From Ectothiorhodospira magna (GTDB taxonomy: Bacteria; Pseudomonadota; Gammaproteobacteria; Ectothiorhodospirales; Ectothiorhodospiraceae), in NCBI RefSeq assembly GCF_900110965.1, contig NZ_FOFO01000014.1, positions 1-64,000 of the forward strand: a stretch of DNA of 64,000 nucleotides, read 5' to 3'. The notes below the pieces were generated by a model. That model worked only from the letters and a program-made list of their open reading frames with translations, had not been told where the DNA came from and did no database searches. The translations under genes were made by a program, and so were the position numbers. Below are positions 16,907 through 25,220 of this stretch, piece after piece. Position 1 is the first letter of the stretch, and every line of letters begins with the position of its first letter.

Positions 16907-17294
16907 GGTCGGTCTCCTTGCTCAGATAGCGGTTGCCGGTGCCCATGTCGAGAATCCGGCCCACGCCAGCGGTCAGCAGGGCCGTCACCAGGCGGTGAAC
17001 CTGTTCGCCGTCAACGTCCCCGGCCCGCACCAGTAAAACAGGAGGGGAACCCGCCAGGCAGGACCAGTCGAGGGCGGCGGGATCCTCGCCGGGCGGGCAG
17101 ACAGCCACCAGGCGGGGGCCGAAGTTGCGCGGCGGGTTCCAGTAGGCGCGGGCCGCATCCCACGCGCCGGACCCGACCGCGCACCACAATGAGGGGTGCC
17201 GGCCATCAGCGGACGTTCCCCAGTGGCCGGACAGGTTGCCCCGCCGGGCCTGGATGATGCGCTTGCCATAGGGCGGAAGTTGGCGCTGGATCAT
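16896..17294 (-). CDS. Island protein of unknown function, 132 residues
   Basis: ATG at 17294 overlaps the stop of the gene before it (ATGA) and gives MIQRQLPPYGKRIIQARRG. The centre (LWCAVGSGAWDAARAYW, then LVAVCPPGEDPAALDWSCLAG) and the end (VRAGDVDGEQVHRLVTALLTAGVGRILDMG) suggest an alternating alpha/beta fold. No family is recognised. It overlaps the start of the DUF3987 gene by 11 bases. Confidence 0.6.
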   Translation of the reverse strand: MIQRQLPPYGKRIIQARRGNLSGHWGTSADGRHPSLWCAVGSGAWDAARAYWNPPRNFGPRLVAVCPPGEDPAALDWSCLAGSPPVLLVRAGDVDGEQVHRLVTALLTAGVGRILDMGTGNRYLSKETDHAA

Positions 17295-17503
17295 GCCTTG
17301 CTCCCCCCGTCGCTGGTGCCGCTCATCAGCCGGTTCAGGGCGTCCAGGTATGCCCGGTCGATCTGGGCCTGCCGACGCCATGAACGCTTCGGGCGGCGGG
17401 ACTCTCGGCTGGGCTTCTGGTACGCTGCCGGGACAAGGTTATGTTGCTGGCGGCCCTCACCGGGGGCCGTCTTTTTTTTGCGCCGTGGCAGGCGATCAGT
17501 CAT
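17291..17503 (-). CDS. Small basic island protein, 70 residues
   Basis: The product starts MTDRLPRRKKKTAPGEGRQQ and is very rich in Arg and Lys, with a C-terminal amphipathic helix (QIDRAYLDALNRLM). It could bind nucleic acid, but no domain is recognised. It overlaps both neighbours by a few bases. A GTG three codons upstream is an alternative start. Confidence 0.5.
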   Translation of the reverse strand: MTDRLPRRKKKTAPGEGRQQHNLVPAAYQKPSRESRRPKRSWRRQAQIDRAYLDALNRLMSGTSDGGSKA

Positions 17504-17720
17504 GGCCGGCACCCTCCAGACGGTCCTGGATGCGGGCTGCGGCGTTGATCAGGTCTTGCCTGATCAATGGCAGGGGGGCGCGAGGCAGGCGGGGCAGGAC
17601 GTCGTTCAAGGCGTTGACCATCGCCACGGCGAACACCTCCTGATCCACGGGGGGCATGCTGTCCAGCTGCTCGCGGGCGGCCCGGACTGCGATCAGCACC
17701 TGGTGCAAGTGATCGGTCAT
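17496..17720 (-). CDS. Small helical island protein, 74 residues
   Basis: Starting at the ATG that overlaps the preceding stop, the protein is MTDHLHQVLIAVRAAREQLD followed by long predicted helices (VDQEVFAVAMVNALNDVL; IRQDLINAAARIQDRLEGA). Codon third positions are strongly G or C, supporting real coding. The same frame stays open to 18158, but the part upstream of 17720 is overlapped by another gene with better codon use, so the short form is preferred. Function unknown. Confidence 0.55.
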   Translation of the reverse strand: MTDHLHQVLIAVRAAREQLDSMPPVDQEVFAVAMVNALNDVLPRLPRAPLPLIRQDLINAAARIQDRLEGAGHD

Positions 17721-17878
17721 GACCGCACCTCCCGGGCTTCCAGGGCGCGGGCTTTGGCCATGTGGGCGTTGTACCGCTTCAGGCGGACGGACAGGCTGGA
17801 ATCGGCGCGCAGGGCGGCCATTGCCATGGCGCGGTGGGCTGCGGCGCGTGTGGCCGCGATACGGCGAGGGATAGTCAT
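17717..17878 (-). CDS. Small Ala/Arg-rich island protein, 53 residues
   Basis: MTIPRRIAATRAAAHRAMAM is followed by a helical Arg/Ala-rich segment. An AGGAG sequence lies 7 bases before the ATG, one of the best ribosome binding sites in the island, and third codon positions are overwhelmingly G or C. The stop overlaps the next start (ATGA). No family is recognised; a basic helix may bind nucleic acid. Confidence 0.55.
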   Translation of the reverse strand: MTIPRRIAATRAAAHRAMAMAALRADSSLSVRLKRYNAHMAKARALEAREVRS

Positions 17879-18154
17879 GATGGGCTCCTATTTGAACTTT
17901 GGAGCCGCTCCCCTTTCGCCAAAAAGGGGGGGCGGCTGCGCGCAGGTTGGCGAACCGGTCAAATAGGAAACCGGCAGACCCCGGAAGGATCTCCCACGCA
18001 CAGCCACCATAGACGCGACAAGCGGGCGCAAAAATAGCGCCGGTGTCGCAGGTGATGGCGCTGATGCGCCTATTTGATTCCAGGTCGCCAAACCCGGCCA
18101 GTGATGTGTCACCGGCATGGCCAGTATGTAACGGCTTGAGGGTTGCGGTCAACA
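17879..18154 (-). other. Uncertain coding stretch with three CCTATTTGA motifs
   Basis: A frame starting at 18155, overlapping the HTH gene stop by ATGA, is open through this stretch (MLTATLKPLHTGHAGDTSLA and on), which suggests an additional gene, but it has no stop of its own before running into two real genes. A second frame (18118-17888) ends just before the next gene's ribosome site. I cannot decide between them. The stretch contains CCTATTTGA at 17887 and 18069 and its complement TCAAATAGG at 17959. The first and third flank a GC-rich dyad and make an inverted repeat that could be an operator or RNA structure. Confidence 0.4.
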
Positions 18155-18448
18155 TCACGCGGCCTCCCCGTCCTTCTTGGGTGCAGGGGTGGCGGCTTTC
18201 TGCCCCTGGGCCAGTAGACGTTCAAGCGAGTCAGCGGGCCACAGTAGCCGGCCATTCGGCAGGCGCTGGGGGCGCAGCCCGTAGTAGTGCCCGCGTCTGC
18301 ACAGGTGAACGCGGATGCTATCCGGGCGCACACCAGTGGCGTAGGCAAGCTGGGGGGTAGTCAGTCCAGCGGGGGCCATGCCGGCGGGGGGCAGGGTTGT
18401 GGCGCCCAGGAGGGCTTGCAGGGCGCTGCTTGTGTTCGGTTGTGGCAT
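18155..18448 (-). CDS. Excisionase/AlpA-like HTH protein
   Basis: The 97-residue protein has a winged-helix-like core: GLTTPQLAYATGVRPDSIRV is the putative HTH, followed by HYYGLRPQRLPNGRLLWPAD, which matches the strand-wing-strand of MerR/AlpA-type excisionases, and LERLLAQ. ATG at 18448 has AGG 8 bases upstream and is preferred to the GTG at 18457. Such proteins direct excision with the integrase or activate the int promoter. Two 22-bp tandem repeats lie just upstream and are plausible binding sites. Confidence 0.6.
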   Translation of the reverse strand: MPQPNTSSALQALLGATTLPPAGMAPAGLTTPQLAYATGVRPDSIRVHLCRRGHYYGLRPQRLPNGRLLWPADSLERLLAQGQKAATPAPKKDGEAA

Positions 18449-18521
18449 TTCACGCACCTAAGCGGTTGTTAACGGTGCGATCATGTTGGCGGGATTCCGA
18501 GCGGCCCGGGGGCATACGGCA

Positions 18522-18574
18522 GGAAACGGAAGGAAACGTCGTGGTTCGTCGTGGGAAACGTCGTGGTTCGTCGT
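18522..18574 (-). repeat. Tandem 22-bp repeats upstream of the excisionase-like gene
   Basis: A 21-base sequence starting GGAAACGTCGTGGTTC is repeated exactly at 18532 and 18554 (period 22). A partial third copy, GGAAACGG, starts at 18522. The block lies in the 128-base gap between two leftward genes. Iteron-like spacing suggests binding by the HTH protein or by a replication initiator. Confidence 0.7.
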
Positions 18575-18576
18575 AG

Positions 18577-19365
18577 TCAGCGGCCCCGGTAGCCGTTCAT
18601 CCGCTTTTTGAATGCCTCACGGGTCACAGCCTCCCCGTCAACCATCACACACTGCTGTTTGCTGCCGTCGCCCCTCAGCTGAGAATCAGCAGGCCCAGTG
18701 TTGTGGCCGGGCACCTTGCCTGCCCTGATCCGCCGCCATATCTGGTCATCGGTCGGTGTGTTGTTGCGCTCTTGCTGGTGCGCCTGGATGGCGGCGGCGA
18801 TAGCATCCCGAATCAGGCCCTTCCCCGCATCCAGCCCCGGGAAGTCCGCATGGGTGGCCTCCTCCGCATGTCCTCCCAGCCAGTGCTCCAGGTCTGCAAC
18901 CGGGATCAGTAAATCGGCGCGGGTAATCTCCCGGGGATGCTCCTGATCGTCGTACAGCACCATCACACCTTCATCGGTTCGCCAGTCCACGGCATCCGGC
19001 AGATCACCCCGATGGATGAACGTCACGCATTCGTGCGTCAGGCGCATTGCCAGCAGCTTGTAGACGTGGGCGTGATCCAGATACCAGAACTGGGCAATCT
19101 GATGGCAATCAGCCAGGTGGACAGCGAAGGGGTAACGGGCGAAACGATGGGATATGACCTTTCTCCCATCGCGGGTGAAGTCACTATGATCGCCCCATCT
19201 TGCGTACTCTCCCTGAACCCTCGGCCACCAGCGCCCACGCCAGCCCCGGGCAAAGATGCCAGCCCGCAGCTCCCCGGCTATCAGGGCTTGCTCAATCAAG
19301 TCGGGCTTCAGATCAGCCTGGCGGCAGGCGGCGTCAATGTTGAGATACTTCAGGGCGGGGGCCAT
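18577..19365 (-). CDS. Island protein of unknown function, 262 residues
   Basis: ATG at 19365 overlaps the integrase stop (TGATGG). The N-terminus (YLNIDAACRQADLKPDLIEQALIAGEL) resembles an HTH or helical bundle. The middle has HRFARYPFAVHLADCHQIAQFWYLDHAHVYKLLAM, and a Gln/Glu-rich helix with QERNNTPTDDQIWRRIRAGKVPG comes near the C-terminus. The last residues (GEAVTREAFKKRMNGY) look like a second small DNA-binding or interaction motif. I do not recognise a named family. Co-transcription with the integrase suggests an element-specific regulatory or replication role. Confidence 0.6.
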   Translation of the reverse strand: MAPALKYLNIDAACRQADLKPDLIEQALIAGELRAGIFARGWRGRWWPRVQGEYARWGDHSDFTRDGRKVISHRFARYPFAVHLADCHQIAQFWYLDHAHVYKLLAMRLTHECVTFIHRGDLPDAVDWRTDEGVMVLYDDQEHPREITRADLLIPVADLEHWLGGHAEEATHADFPGLDAGKGLIRDAIAAAIQAHQQERNNTPTDDQIWRRIRAGKVPGHNTGPADSQLRGDGSKQQCVMVDGEAVTREAFKKRMNGYRGR

Positions 19366-20675
19366 CACTTCACCCTCCGCAGCCGACCGGCCCCGGCCTG
19401 GGGTTGGGGGATGCCTGCCTCATCCAACACCCACGCCTCGATCTTGGTGTGCCACTGGCGCAACAGGTCCAGGGGGCGGCGGCGGTAATGCTTCTCCGCA
19501 ATGGCCGATGGCTTGTGCCCCTGTATCTGGGCCACGACACCCACGGGGCACTCCACCCACTCGGACAGGGTGCCGAAGGATCGGCGCAGCCCGTGAAGGG
19601 TGACGTGGGGCAGCCCGGCGGCTTTCAGGGCGCGATTGTGGGCGTGGTTGCCCTCGGGCATGCGGCCTGATTCGCTGCTGGTGCTGGAGAACACCCACTG
19701 ATTCCGGCGGGGCAAGGCATCCAGCAGGGCGCCCACGGCGGGTGTCAGGGGTATGACCCGCGCCCCCTCCACCTTGTCCTTGATGGTCAGGGACAGCCAC
19801 TGAAAATCCACGTCCTCCCATCGCAGGTTTGCCAGTTCCTGGGCGCGGCTCCCGGTCAGCAGCAGGGCTTGAAGGTAGGCGGCATGGACCGGATAGGGCA
19901 GCTCCCGCACAGCCTTGAACCACGGGGCCAGTTGCTCCCGTTGAAGGCAATCATCCTTGGCTCTGGGCTTGGGCACGGATCGGCGCACGGTCTTGGTCAG
20001 CAGGGCGGCAGGGTCCACCAGCCCCCGGTATTCCGGTTGTTCGGCGGCCCAGTTGAGGAACGTCCGCAGCAGACGGAACCCACGGGCGGCCACGGCGGGG
20101 CGGGTGGCCTTCTCCCGCACCAGCCATGATTCCAGGCGTTCGGGGGTCAGGTCCGCCAGGCGCTCATCCCGCAGGGGGTACAGGGCACCAGCCTTGGTTT
20201 TCCTCGGGGACCGCTTGCGGGCCTGTCCGGGGGCGGTCATCGCCCGGTCGTGATCTTCCCGGTGGGATTCGCTCCAGTCGGCTTTCCGGGCTTCCACGTA
20301 GGCGTCCCAGGCATCCCCCAGGGTGACAACGGCCCGGGCCTGCTCCTGCCGGGCCTGATCCGCCTCGGCCTTGCGCTGGGCCTTCTCCTGCCGGGGGTCG
20401 ATGCCCTGATCCACCAGGGCGCTCAGGCGCTTGGCCTCGGCCCGTGCTTCCGCCAGGGTCCATGTCTCCCGGTCCCCGATGCTCAGGCGGATGGTCTGGC
20501 CTCCCAGTTTGCGCTGAAACACGTAGGACACGGCCCCGGTGTCCCGGACACGTAGCCCAAGGCCCGGCTGGTGCGAGTCCCACAGGTAGGCGCTCCGCTT
20601 GCCCTGGGGGCAGGTGAAGGCGGTCACGCGGGCATGGGTGAAGTTCAGGCGGGTGGTAGAATCGCGGGTAGCCAT
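19365..20675 (-). CDS. int: Tyrosine recombinase (P4-type integrase)
   Basis: The 436-residue protein has an N-terminal DUF4102-type arm-binding domain (AYLWDSHQPGLGLRVRDTGAVSYVF through GDRETWTLAEARAEAKRL), a core-binding domain, and a C-terminal catalytic domain with Arg in LLTGSRAQELANL, the HxxR box in TLHGLRRSF, and the GH and Tyr of QGHKPSAIAEKHYRR. ATG at 20675 has AGGAGG 7 bases upstream. It lies about 230 bases from attR and is transcribed inward. It should integrate and excise the island at the tRNA-Ile2 gene. Confidence 0.93.
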   Translation of the reverse strand: MATRDSTTRLNFTHARVTAFTCPQGKRSAYLWDSHQPGLGLRVRDTGAVSYVFQRKLGGQTIRLSIGDRETWTLAEARAEAKRLSALVDQGIDPRQEKAQRKAEADQARQEQARAVVTLGDAWDAYVEARKADWSESHREDHDRAMTAPGQARKRSPRKTKAGALYPLRDERLADLTPERLESWLVREKATRPAVAARGFRLLRTFLNWAAEQPEYRGLVDPAALLTKTVRRSVPKPRAKDDCLQREQLAPWFKAVRELPYPVHAAYLQALLLTGSRAQELANLRWEDVDFQWLSLTIKDKVEGARVIPLTPAVGALLDALPRRNQWVFSSTSSESGRMPEGNHAHNRALKAAGLPHVTLHGLRRSFGTLSEWVECPVGVVAQIQGHKPSAIAEKHYRRRPLDLLRQWHTKIEAWVLDEAGIPQPQAGAGRLRRVK

Positions 20676-20747
20676 TGGCAACCTCCTTTCCAGGTCTGCC
20701 GGTGGTCAGGGCCTCGGGGGTGTTCGCGCACCCTCGGGGCCTGTTTC

Positions 20748-20791
20748 GTTGGGTGCCCTGGGCACCCTGGGGCACCACTGGGGCACCCAAC
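20748..20791. repeat. GGGCACC repeat cluster and inverted repeat near attR
   Basis: GTTGGGTGCCC and GGGCACCCAAC form an 11-bp inverted repeat. Between and within them GGGCACC occurs three times. The 18-mer gggcaccactggggcacc at 20770 is shared with 12381 at the other end of the island. Together with proximity to int and attR, this suits recombinase arm-type sites or an int operator. Confidence 0.5.
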
Positions 20792-20906
20792 AACGACAGA
20801 ATAGGCTAATTATTCCGCATTATCAATGTGGGGTATTTTCAGGCATGCCGTTGAATATGAAGCGTTTTTGTAATCTGGCATAATGCCTGCTAACGGTCTA
20901 CTGACC

Positions 20907-20954
20907 GGACTCATAATCCCTTGGTCGTCGGTTCGAGTCCGACCGGGCCCACCA
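20907..20954 (+). repeat. attR: second copy of the 48-bp tRNA repeat
   Basis: Exact duplicate of the 3' part of the tRNA-Ile2 gene, including CCA, without the 5' half of a tRNA. It marks the right border of the island. Confidence 0.93.
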
Positions 20955-20961
20955 TGTAAAC

Positions 20962-22389
20962 TCAAGGCTTTAAATTATCCACCCGGTGATCCCGCGGTCG
21001 GTGGGCTGGGTCGATCCATGGGTCCTGGGATTCCAATGAGGCCATGCCGTCCCGCTCTGCTTCCACCTGGGGGATGGTCATGCCCGGAGCCTTGGCACGG
21101 ACGTAGAAGCTGGCCAGCATCATCAGGATGTTGATGACCCCCACCAGAACAAAGGGAGCACGAGGATCGATGTGGTCAAACAGACGGCCACCGATCATCA
21201 TGATCAGCAGGATACCCAGGGCGCCGCTGATATTGAATACCGCCAGTACCGAACCACGGGTGGCCTTGGGGGCTTCCTGACCAATGAGGGACTGACCACC
21301 CAAAAATACGCTCATCTGGCCGATACCCAACAGCACGAAAAAGAACCAGGTGGTGCCACCTCCCAGGGGATTGTCCATGAAGATCACCGCCAGGTTGCCC
21401 AGGGCCGCCAGACCCATGCAGACACCAAGCGCAGTGACCCGGTTGAGACGATCCACCAGCGGTCCCAGCAGCGGCGCCGAAAGCAGGGCCGCCACCTGGG
21501 TAATGACGAAAATGAGGGTGGCCTGCTTGATGGCCTCGGGTGAACTCATGCCCATGCCAATGCCTATTGTGGTCCCCCAAAGCACAATGAAAGCAGCATT
21601 GATGGACTGGTCACCCCGGGCAATGAAGGCCGCACCATAGGCCAGCAGGATGCGCGGATTACGGGCCTCGGTCACTCCGGTGACCAGCAGCTTGCGTACC
21701 GGCGGTCGAGCCTCCCGAATAGGGGGTACCCCACCCTTGAGACCAAAGCCGATGATGATGGCGGAGACCACCGCCAGCCCGGCCACCAACAGATGGGTGT
21801 ACAGGCCCGCATCGGTGCCGCTGACCCCTCGGTCGGTGAATACCTCCGGCAACATCCCGAACATCTGGCCGATCATCACGATCCCCAGGCCGTTGAGCAT
21901 GCCGATGATGGCCACCAGCTTGCCCCTGGAACGCTCCGCCGGATAATCCGCCAGCACCGTGGACAAGGCACCAGCAACAGCAACAATACCCATGGCATAG
22001 ATGACCCGATACAAAAACAGGTCGTCACTGGACCCCGCCAGGGGATAGAGCACATAGGTGGCCGCCAGCAACATGAAGCCGGCAATGAAAATGGGTCTTC
22101 GACCGATGCGATCAATAAGAATCCCCACCGGAATGAACAGCAGCAGGGCCACCACCTCGGTCCAGAACACCAGATTCCCCGTGAGGGTGCCCTGCTGGTC
22201 CAGGGGGATGTTCAGGTGCTCGTTGAGGATGTAGGTCTGACCAATGGTGATGAACACCAGCAAACCGATGGAAACAAAACCACCATAGAAGAAGGTCCAG
22301 CCGTGGAGGGGCAAAATGCCCGGCGCCAGGTAGATGGGACCAATCCGGTGGGTTTTCACCGTGGAAGCTGGGGGGCTGGTCTGGGTCAT
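20962..22389 (-). CDS. Major facilitator superfamily transporter
   Basis: The 475-residue protein has about 12 hydrophobic helices and the MFS loop motif between helices 2 and 3 (GILIDRIGRRPIFIAG). Both halves are visible, separated by a cytoplasmic loop near 225-250 (GGVPPIREARPPVRKL). The N-terminus has an extra hydrophilic stretch of about 35 residues, and the C-terminus a charged tail. Substrate cannot be read from the sequence. It starts the chromosome side of attR and is followed by sohB in the same direction after 23 bases of gap. Confidence 0.85.
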   Translation of the reverse strand: MTQTSPPASTVKTHRIGPIYLAPGILPLHGWTFFYGGFVSIGLLVFITIGQTYILNEHLNIPLDQQGTLTGNLVFWTEVVALLLFIPVGILIDRIGRRPIFIAGFMLLAATYVLYPLAGSSDDLFLYRVIYAMGIVAVAGALSTVLADYPAERSRGKLVAIIGMLNGLGIVMIGQMFGMLPEVFTDRGVSGTDAGLYTHLLVAGLAVVSAIIIGFGLKGGVPPIREARPPVRKLLVTGVTEARNPRILLAYGAAFIARGDQSINAAFIVLWGTTIGIGMGMSSPEAIKQATLIFVITQVAALLSAPLLGPLVDRLNRVTALGVCMGLAALGNLAVIFMDNPLGGGTTWFFFVLLGIGQMSVFLGGQSLIGQEAPKATRGSVLAVFNISGALGILLIMMIGGRLFDHIDPRAPFVLVGVINILMMLASFYVRAKAPGMTIPQVEAERDGMASLESQDPWIDPAHRPRDHRVDNLKP

Positions 22390-22412
22390 GGGTGCATTGA
22401 AAAATTGGAGGC

Positions 22413-23426
22413 TCAGGTTCTGCCGAGAAGCCGCATCACACGGTCCAGCACGCCGTCCACGGCGCCACTGAAGCGTTTGCCCAGGGGCTGCTTGCGGCAG
22501 TAGGTGACTTCATACAGATCGAACTTTCTGGACAGACCCATGAGTTCGTCGTCACTGGTACCCAGGGCGTCGATCAGATTCAGGGGCAGGGCCTGCTCCC
22601 CGTACCAGTATTCACCGGTGGCCACCCTGTCCAGGTCCAACTGGGACCGGTAACGGCCCAGGAATACCTTGAACAGGGCATGGACCTCGTCCAGCTCCTG
22701 CTGGAACTTGGCCCGACCCTCCGGAGTATTCTGACCCAGAACCGTGAGGGTGCGCTTGTATTCGCCGGCAGTGAGCAGTTCCACGTCCACCTCCCGACGC
22801 TTGAGCCAGCGATGCAGGTTGGGCAACTGGGCCACCACACCGATGGAGCCGACGATGGCGAAGGGCGCGGCGACGATGCGGTGGGCCACCGCCGCCATCA
22901 GGTAGCCGCCGCTGGCGGCCACCCGGTCCACGGTGACGGTAAGATGCAGTCCCGCGTCCCGCAACCGGATCAACTGGGAAGCCGCCAGGCCATAATGGGG
23001 CACCATGCCGCCGCTGCTCTCCAGGCAAATCACCACCTGATCCAGATCCTTGCGGGCCTGGGTCAGGATGGCAGAGACCTCTTCCCGCAGGTTATCCACC
23101 CGGGAGGCGCGAATGTCGCCCTGAAAACGCAGCACGAAAACCCGGCTGCGATCCGGGTCCGGCGGCGGAGCAGGTGGGTTGTCCTCCGATTTGCGACCCA
23201 GCCGCTTGAGGCGCTGCCCCAGGGTGCGGGGTGTCTTGAGATGCTCCCCCAGGGCCTTTTCCATGTCCCGGTAGCGCTGGTTGAGATGCCGGATGTTCAG
23301 GTTTTCCTGACCACGTTCCCGGGATCCGCTGGCGGCAGCAGTGATGCTCCCCAGCAGAATCAGTGCGGCCACCAGAAAGGTGACCGCCTTGGCCAGAAAC
23401 AGGCCGTATTCGTACAGAAATTCCAT
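22413..23426 (-). CDS. sohB: Inner-membrane protease SohB
   Basis: The 337-residue protein has an N-terminal membrane anchor (LFLAKAVTFLVAALILLGSITA), a charged linker, and an S49/SppA-type protease domain. The nucleophile Ser is in DRVAASGGYLMAAVAHRIVA and the general-base Lys in TAGEYKRTLTVLGQNTPEGR, with GSIGV between them. SohB degrades membrane or periplasmic proteins facing the periplasm. It sits 7 bases upstream of the stop-start junction with the hydrolase gene and is probably co-transcribed with it. Confidence 0.9.
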   Translation of the reverse strand: MEFLYEYGLFLAKAVTFLVAALILLGSITAAASGSRERGQENLNIRHLNQRYRDMEKALGEHLKTPRTLGQRLKRLGRKSEDNPPAPPPDPDRSRVFVLRFQGDIRASRVDNLREEVSAILTQARKDLDQVVICLESSGGMVPHYGLAASQLIRLRDAGLHLTVTVDRVAASGGYLMAAVAHRIVAAPFAIVGSIGVVAQLPNLHRWLKRREVDVELLTAGEYKRTLTVLGQNTPEGRAKFQQELDEVHALFKVFLGRYRSQLDLDRVATGEYWYGEQALPLNLIDALGTSDDELMGLSRKFDLYEVTYCRKQPLGKRFSGAVDGVLDRVMRLLGRT

Positions 23427-23432
23427 CCTTGA

Positions 23433-24440
23433 TCAGCCTTCCTGCCGGTCACCTGCGGCCTGGGCCACAAAGCTGTCGTAATGCTGCATGAATTCCTCGG
23501 GCAATTCATAAAATGGCAGGGCGCCAGTGGGCAGTTCCTGTACCCGCCAGTTGGACAGGCGCTCCACCACGGCCTTGCCCCGATAATCGACGAAATCCCC
23601 TCGCTCGCCATGACACATGAAGACCGGCAGATTCAGGGATTCGTAGATCCGGGTGATGTCCTTGCTAAACAGGTTGCCGGCAAGGAAATGGTAGGGGGCA
23701 TGGCGGGCACCCGGCTGGCGGGTGGTGGCCACGCTGTATTCCAGCAAGCCCAGGTCGATGCGCCGGGAACCCCAGGCCTTGTTGAGGAAATAACGGATCA
23801 CACTGCGCTTGGTCAGGGCATTGAACAGGCCCCGGTTCCAGGGACCACGGGTGAGCAGGCTATGCATCCAGGGCATGCCCCGGGTGCTTTCCGGAGGACC
23901 ATCCAGGCGTCCGGTACCACGAAAACCGGTGGGGCTGACCAGGGCTACGGTACGAAAATCCGCAGCGGATTCATGGGCCGCCCGGGCCAGAAATTCCGAT
24001 CCCAGAGACAGGGCAATGGCATCAATGGGACCCTCTCCCATCAAGCGGCGGATTTCTTCCACCATGGCATGCACCGCATCGGTCATCAGGCGGGGGGTGT
24101 AGTCCCGGTCGCTTCTGTCTGAACCACCAAAACCGGGCAAATCCAGGGCAAAAACAGGGCGCAGACGGGCGTAATGATCGTACAGGGGTTTCATTTCATA
24201 GGCGGAACCGGCGGCATTGACACTGTGGATGAGCAACAGGGGGATGGTGGTCTGCTGATCTTCACTTCGCTCGGGACCGCCCTGGTAGTAGCAAAGCCGG
24301 CCCGCTTTGCTATCAAAGCTGCGCTGTTCTCCCGTCAGGGCTGGGGGCAGGGAAGAGGGCGCGGCGGGGGCTGTATTGGTGGCATCAGCCGCAACGCTGG
24401 CGGCATGGATAAAAGGCTGTGACGTAATCGTCCTGGACAT
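23433..24440 (-). CDS. Alpha/beta-fold hydrolase
   Basis: The 335-residue protein shows an alpha/beta hydrolase core: LLLIHSVNAAGSAYEMKPLY (oxyanion strand), VFALDLPGFGGSDRSD, the nucleophile elbow IALSLGSEFLARA, and FMCHGERGDFVDYRG with the acid residue. A clear nucleophile Ser is in ALSLGS. The N-terminal 40 residues are Ala-rich and may be disordered. ATG at 24440 is preceded by GGAG at a good distance, so this start is preferred to the upstream in-frame one. Substrate unknown; the neighbours sohB and the MFS gene give no decisive hint. Confidence 0.8.
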   Translation of the reverse strand: MSRTITSQPFIHAASVAADATNTAPAAPSSLPPALTGEQRSFDSKAGRLCYYQGGPERSEDQQTTIPLLLIHSVNAAGSAYEMKPLYDHYARLRPVFALDLPGFGGSDRSDRDYTPRLMTDAVHAMVEEIRRLMGEGPIDAIALSLGSEFLARAAHESAADFRTVALVSPTGFRGTGRLDGPPESTRGMPWMHSLLTRGPWNRGLFNALTKRSVIRYFLNKAWGSRRIDLGLLEYSVATTRQPGARHAPYHFLAGNLFSKDITRIYESLNLPVFMCHGERGDFVDYRGKAVVERLSNWRVQELPTGALPFYELPEEFMQHYDSFVAQAAGDRQEG

Positions 24441-24570
24441 GGAGGCAACTCCTGACGGTATGTTAAAAAATGAAAGGGCGATCCGGCGCCCATAGACGGT
24501 ATGCAGCTTGGCAGTATCCACGGGTGCTCACGGTTTCTCAAGCAACCGGCGACAAAATTCCGAAGCCGTC

Positions 24571-24576
24571 TATAAT
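24571..24576 (+). promoter_or_regulatory. Candidate -10 element for the DUF4399 gene
   Basis: A perfect TATAAT lies about 105 bases before the ATG of the DUF4399 gene in the 240-bp divergent spacer. The -35 region is poor, so the call rests on the -10 match and position. The rest of 24441-24680 shows no gene. Confidence 0.35.
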
Positions 24577-24680
24577 TTTACCGTTATGATAGGTTTTGCA
24601 GTGACCGCCTACCGCCCCAAAAGCGGGTGGTTCCCGGATCAGCCGCCCACGGGCCCATTTATCCATCAGGAGGCTTGTTT

Positions 24681-25124
24681 ATGCACCGTCATTTTCCCCA
24701 TGTCGTGATTGTCCTGACATGTCTGGCCCTGCTGACTGTGGGTACGGCACAGGCCGATCTGGGTCGGGTTGCCTCCCCGGAAGGGGCCGTGGTTTATTTC
24801 ATCAGTCCAGCCGATGGCGAGACTGTCAGTTCCCCTGTCACCGTGCGCATGGGATTGCGGGGTGCCGGTGTGGCGCCGGCAGGGATCAATCGCCCCAATA
24901 CCGGCCATCATCACCTGCTGGTCAACAAGGACCTGGCCGATGTGAACCTGGATCTGCCCCTGCCCTTCACCGACCATACCCTGCATTTTGGCGGCGGCCA
25001 GACCGAGGCGGAGGTGAATCTGCCCCCAGGCCAACATACCTTGCAACTGCTGTTCATGGACTATCGTCACGCCAGTTTTGATCCACCGGTGGCCTCTGAA
25101 CGGATTACAGTGACTGTGGAATAA
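24681..25124 (+). CDS. DUF4399 domain protein, exported
   Basis: The 147-residue protein starts with a signal peptide ([20 protein letters not shown], cleavage near AQA). The mature part has [23 protein letters not shown], the His-rich [12 protein letters not shown] and [20 protein letters not shown], which are diagnostic of the DUF4399 family, a small periplasmic beta-sandwich of unknown function. AGGAGG lies 8-13 bases before the ATG. The clustered histidines could bind a metal, but this is inference. Confidence 0.85.
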   Translation: MHRHFPHVVIVLTCLALLTVGTAQADLGRVASPEGAVVYFISPADGETVSSPVTVRMGLRGAGVAPAGINRPNTGHHHLLVNKDLADVNLDLPLPFTDHTLHFGGGQTEAEVNLPPGQHTLQLLFMDYRHASFDPPVASERITVTVE

Positions 25125-25220
25125 GCATAAACCTGGATGGTTCTGATAGTATAACCGTCAGCAAGGCGCCACGCCCCACAGGGGCAGATCACAACAAGTA
25201 CAGGCAAAACACCTCCCCTT

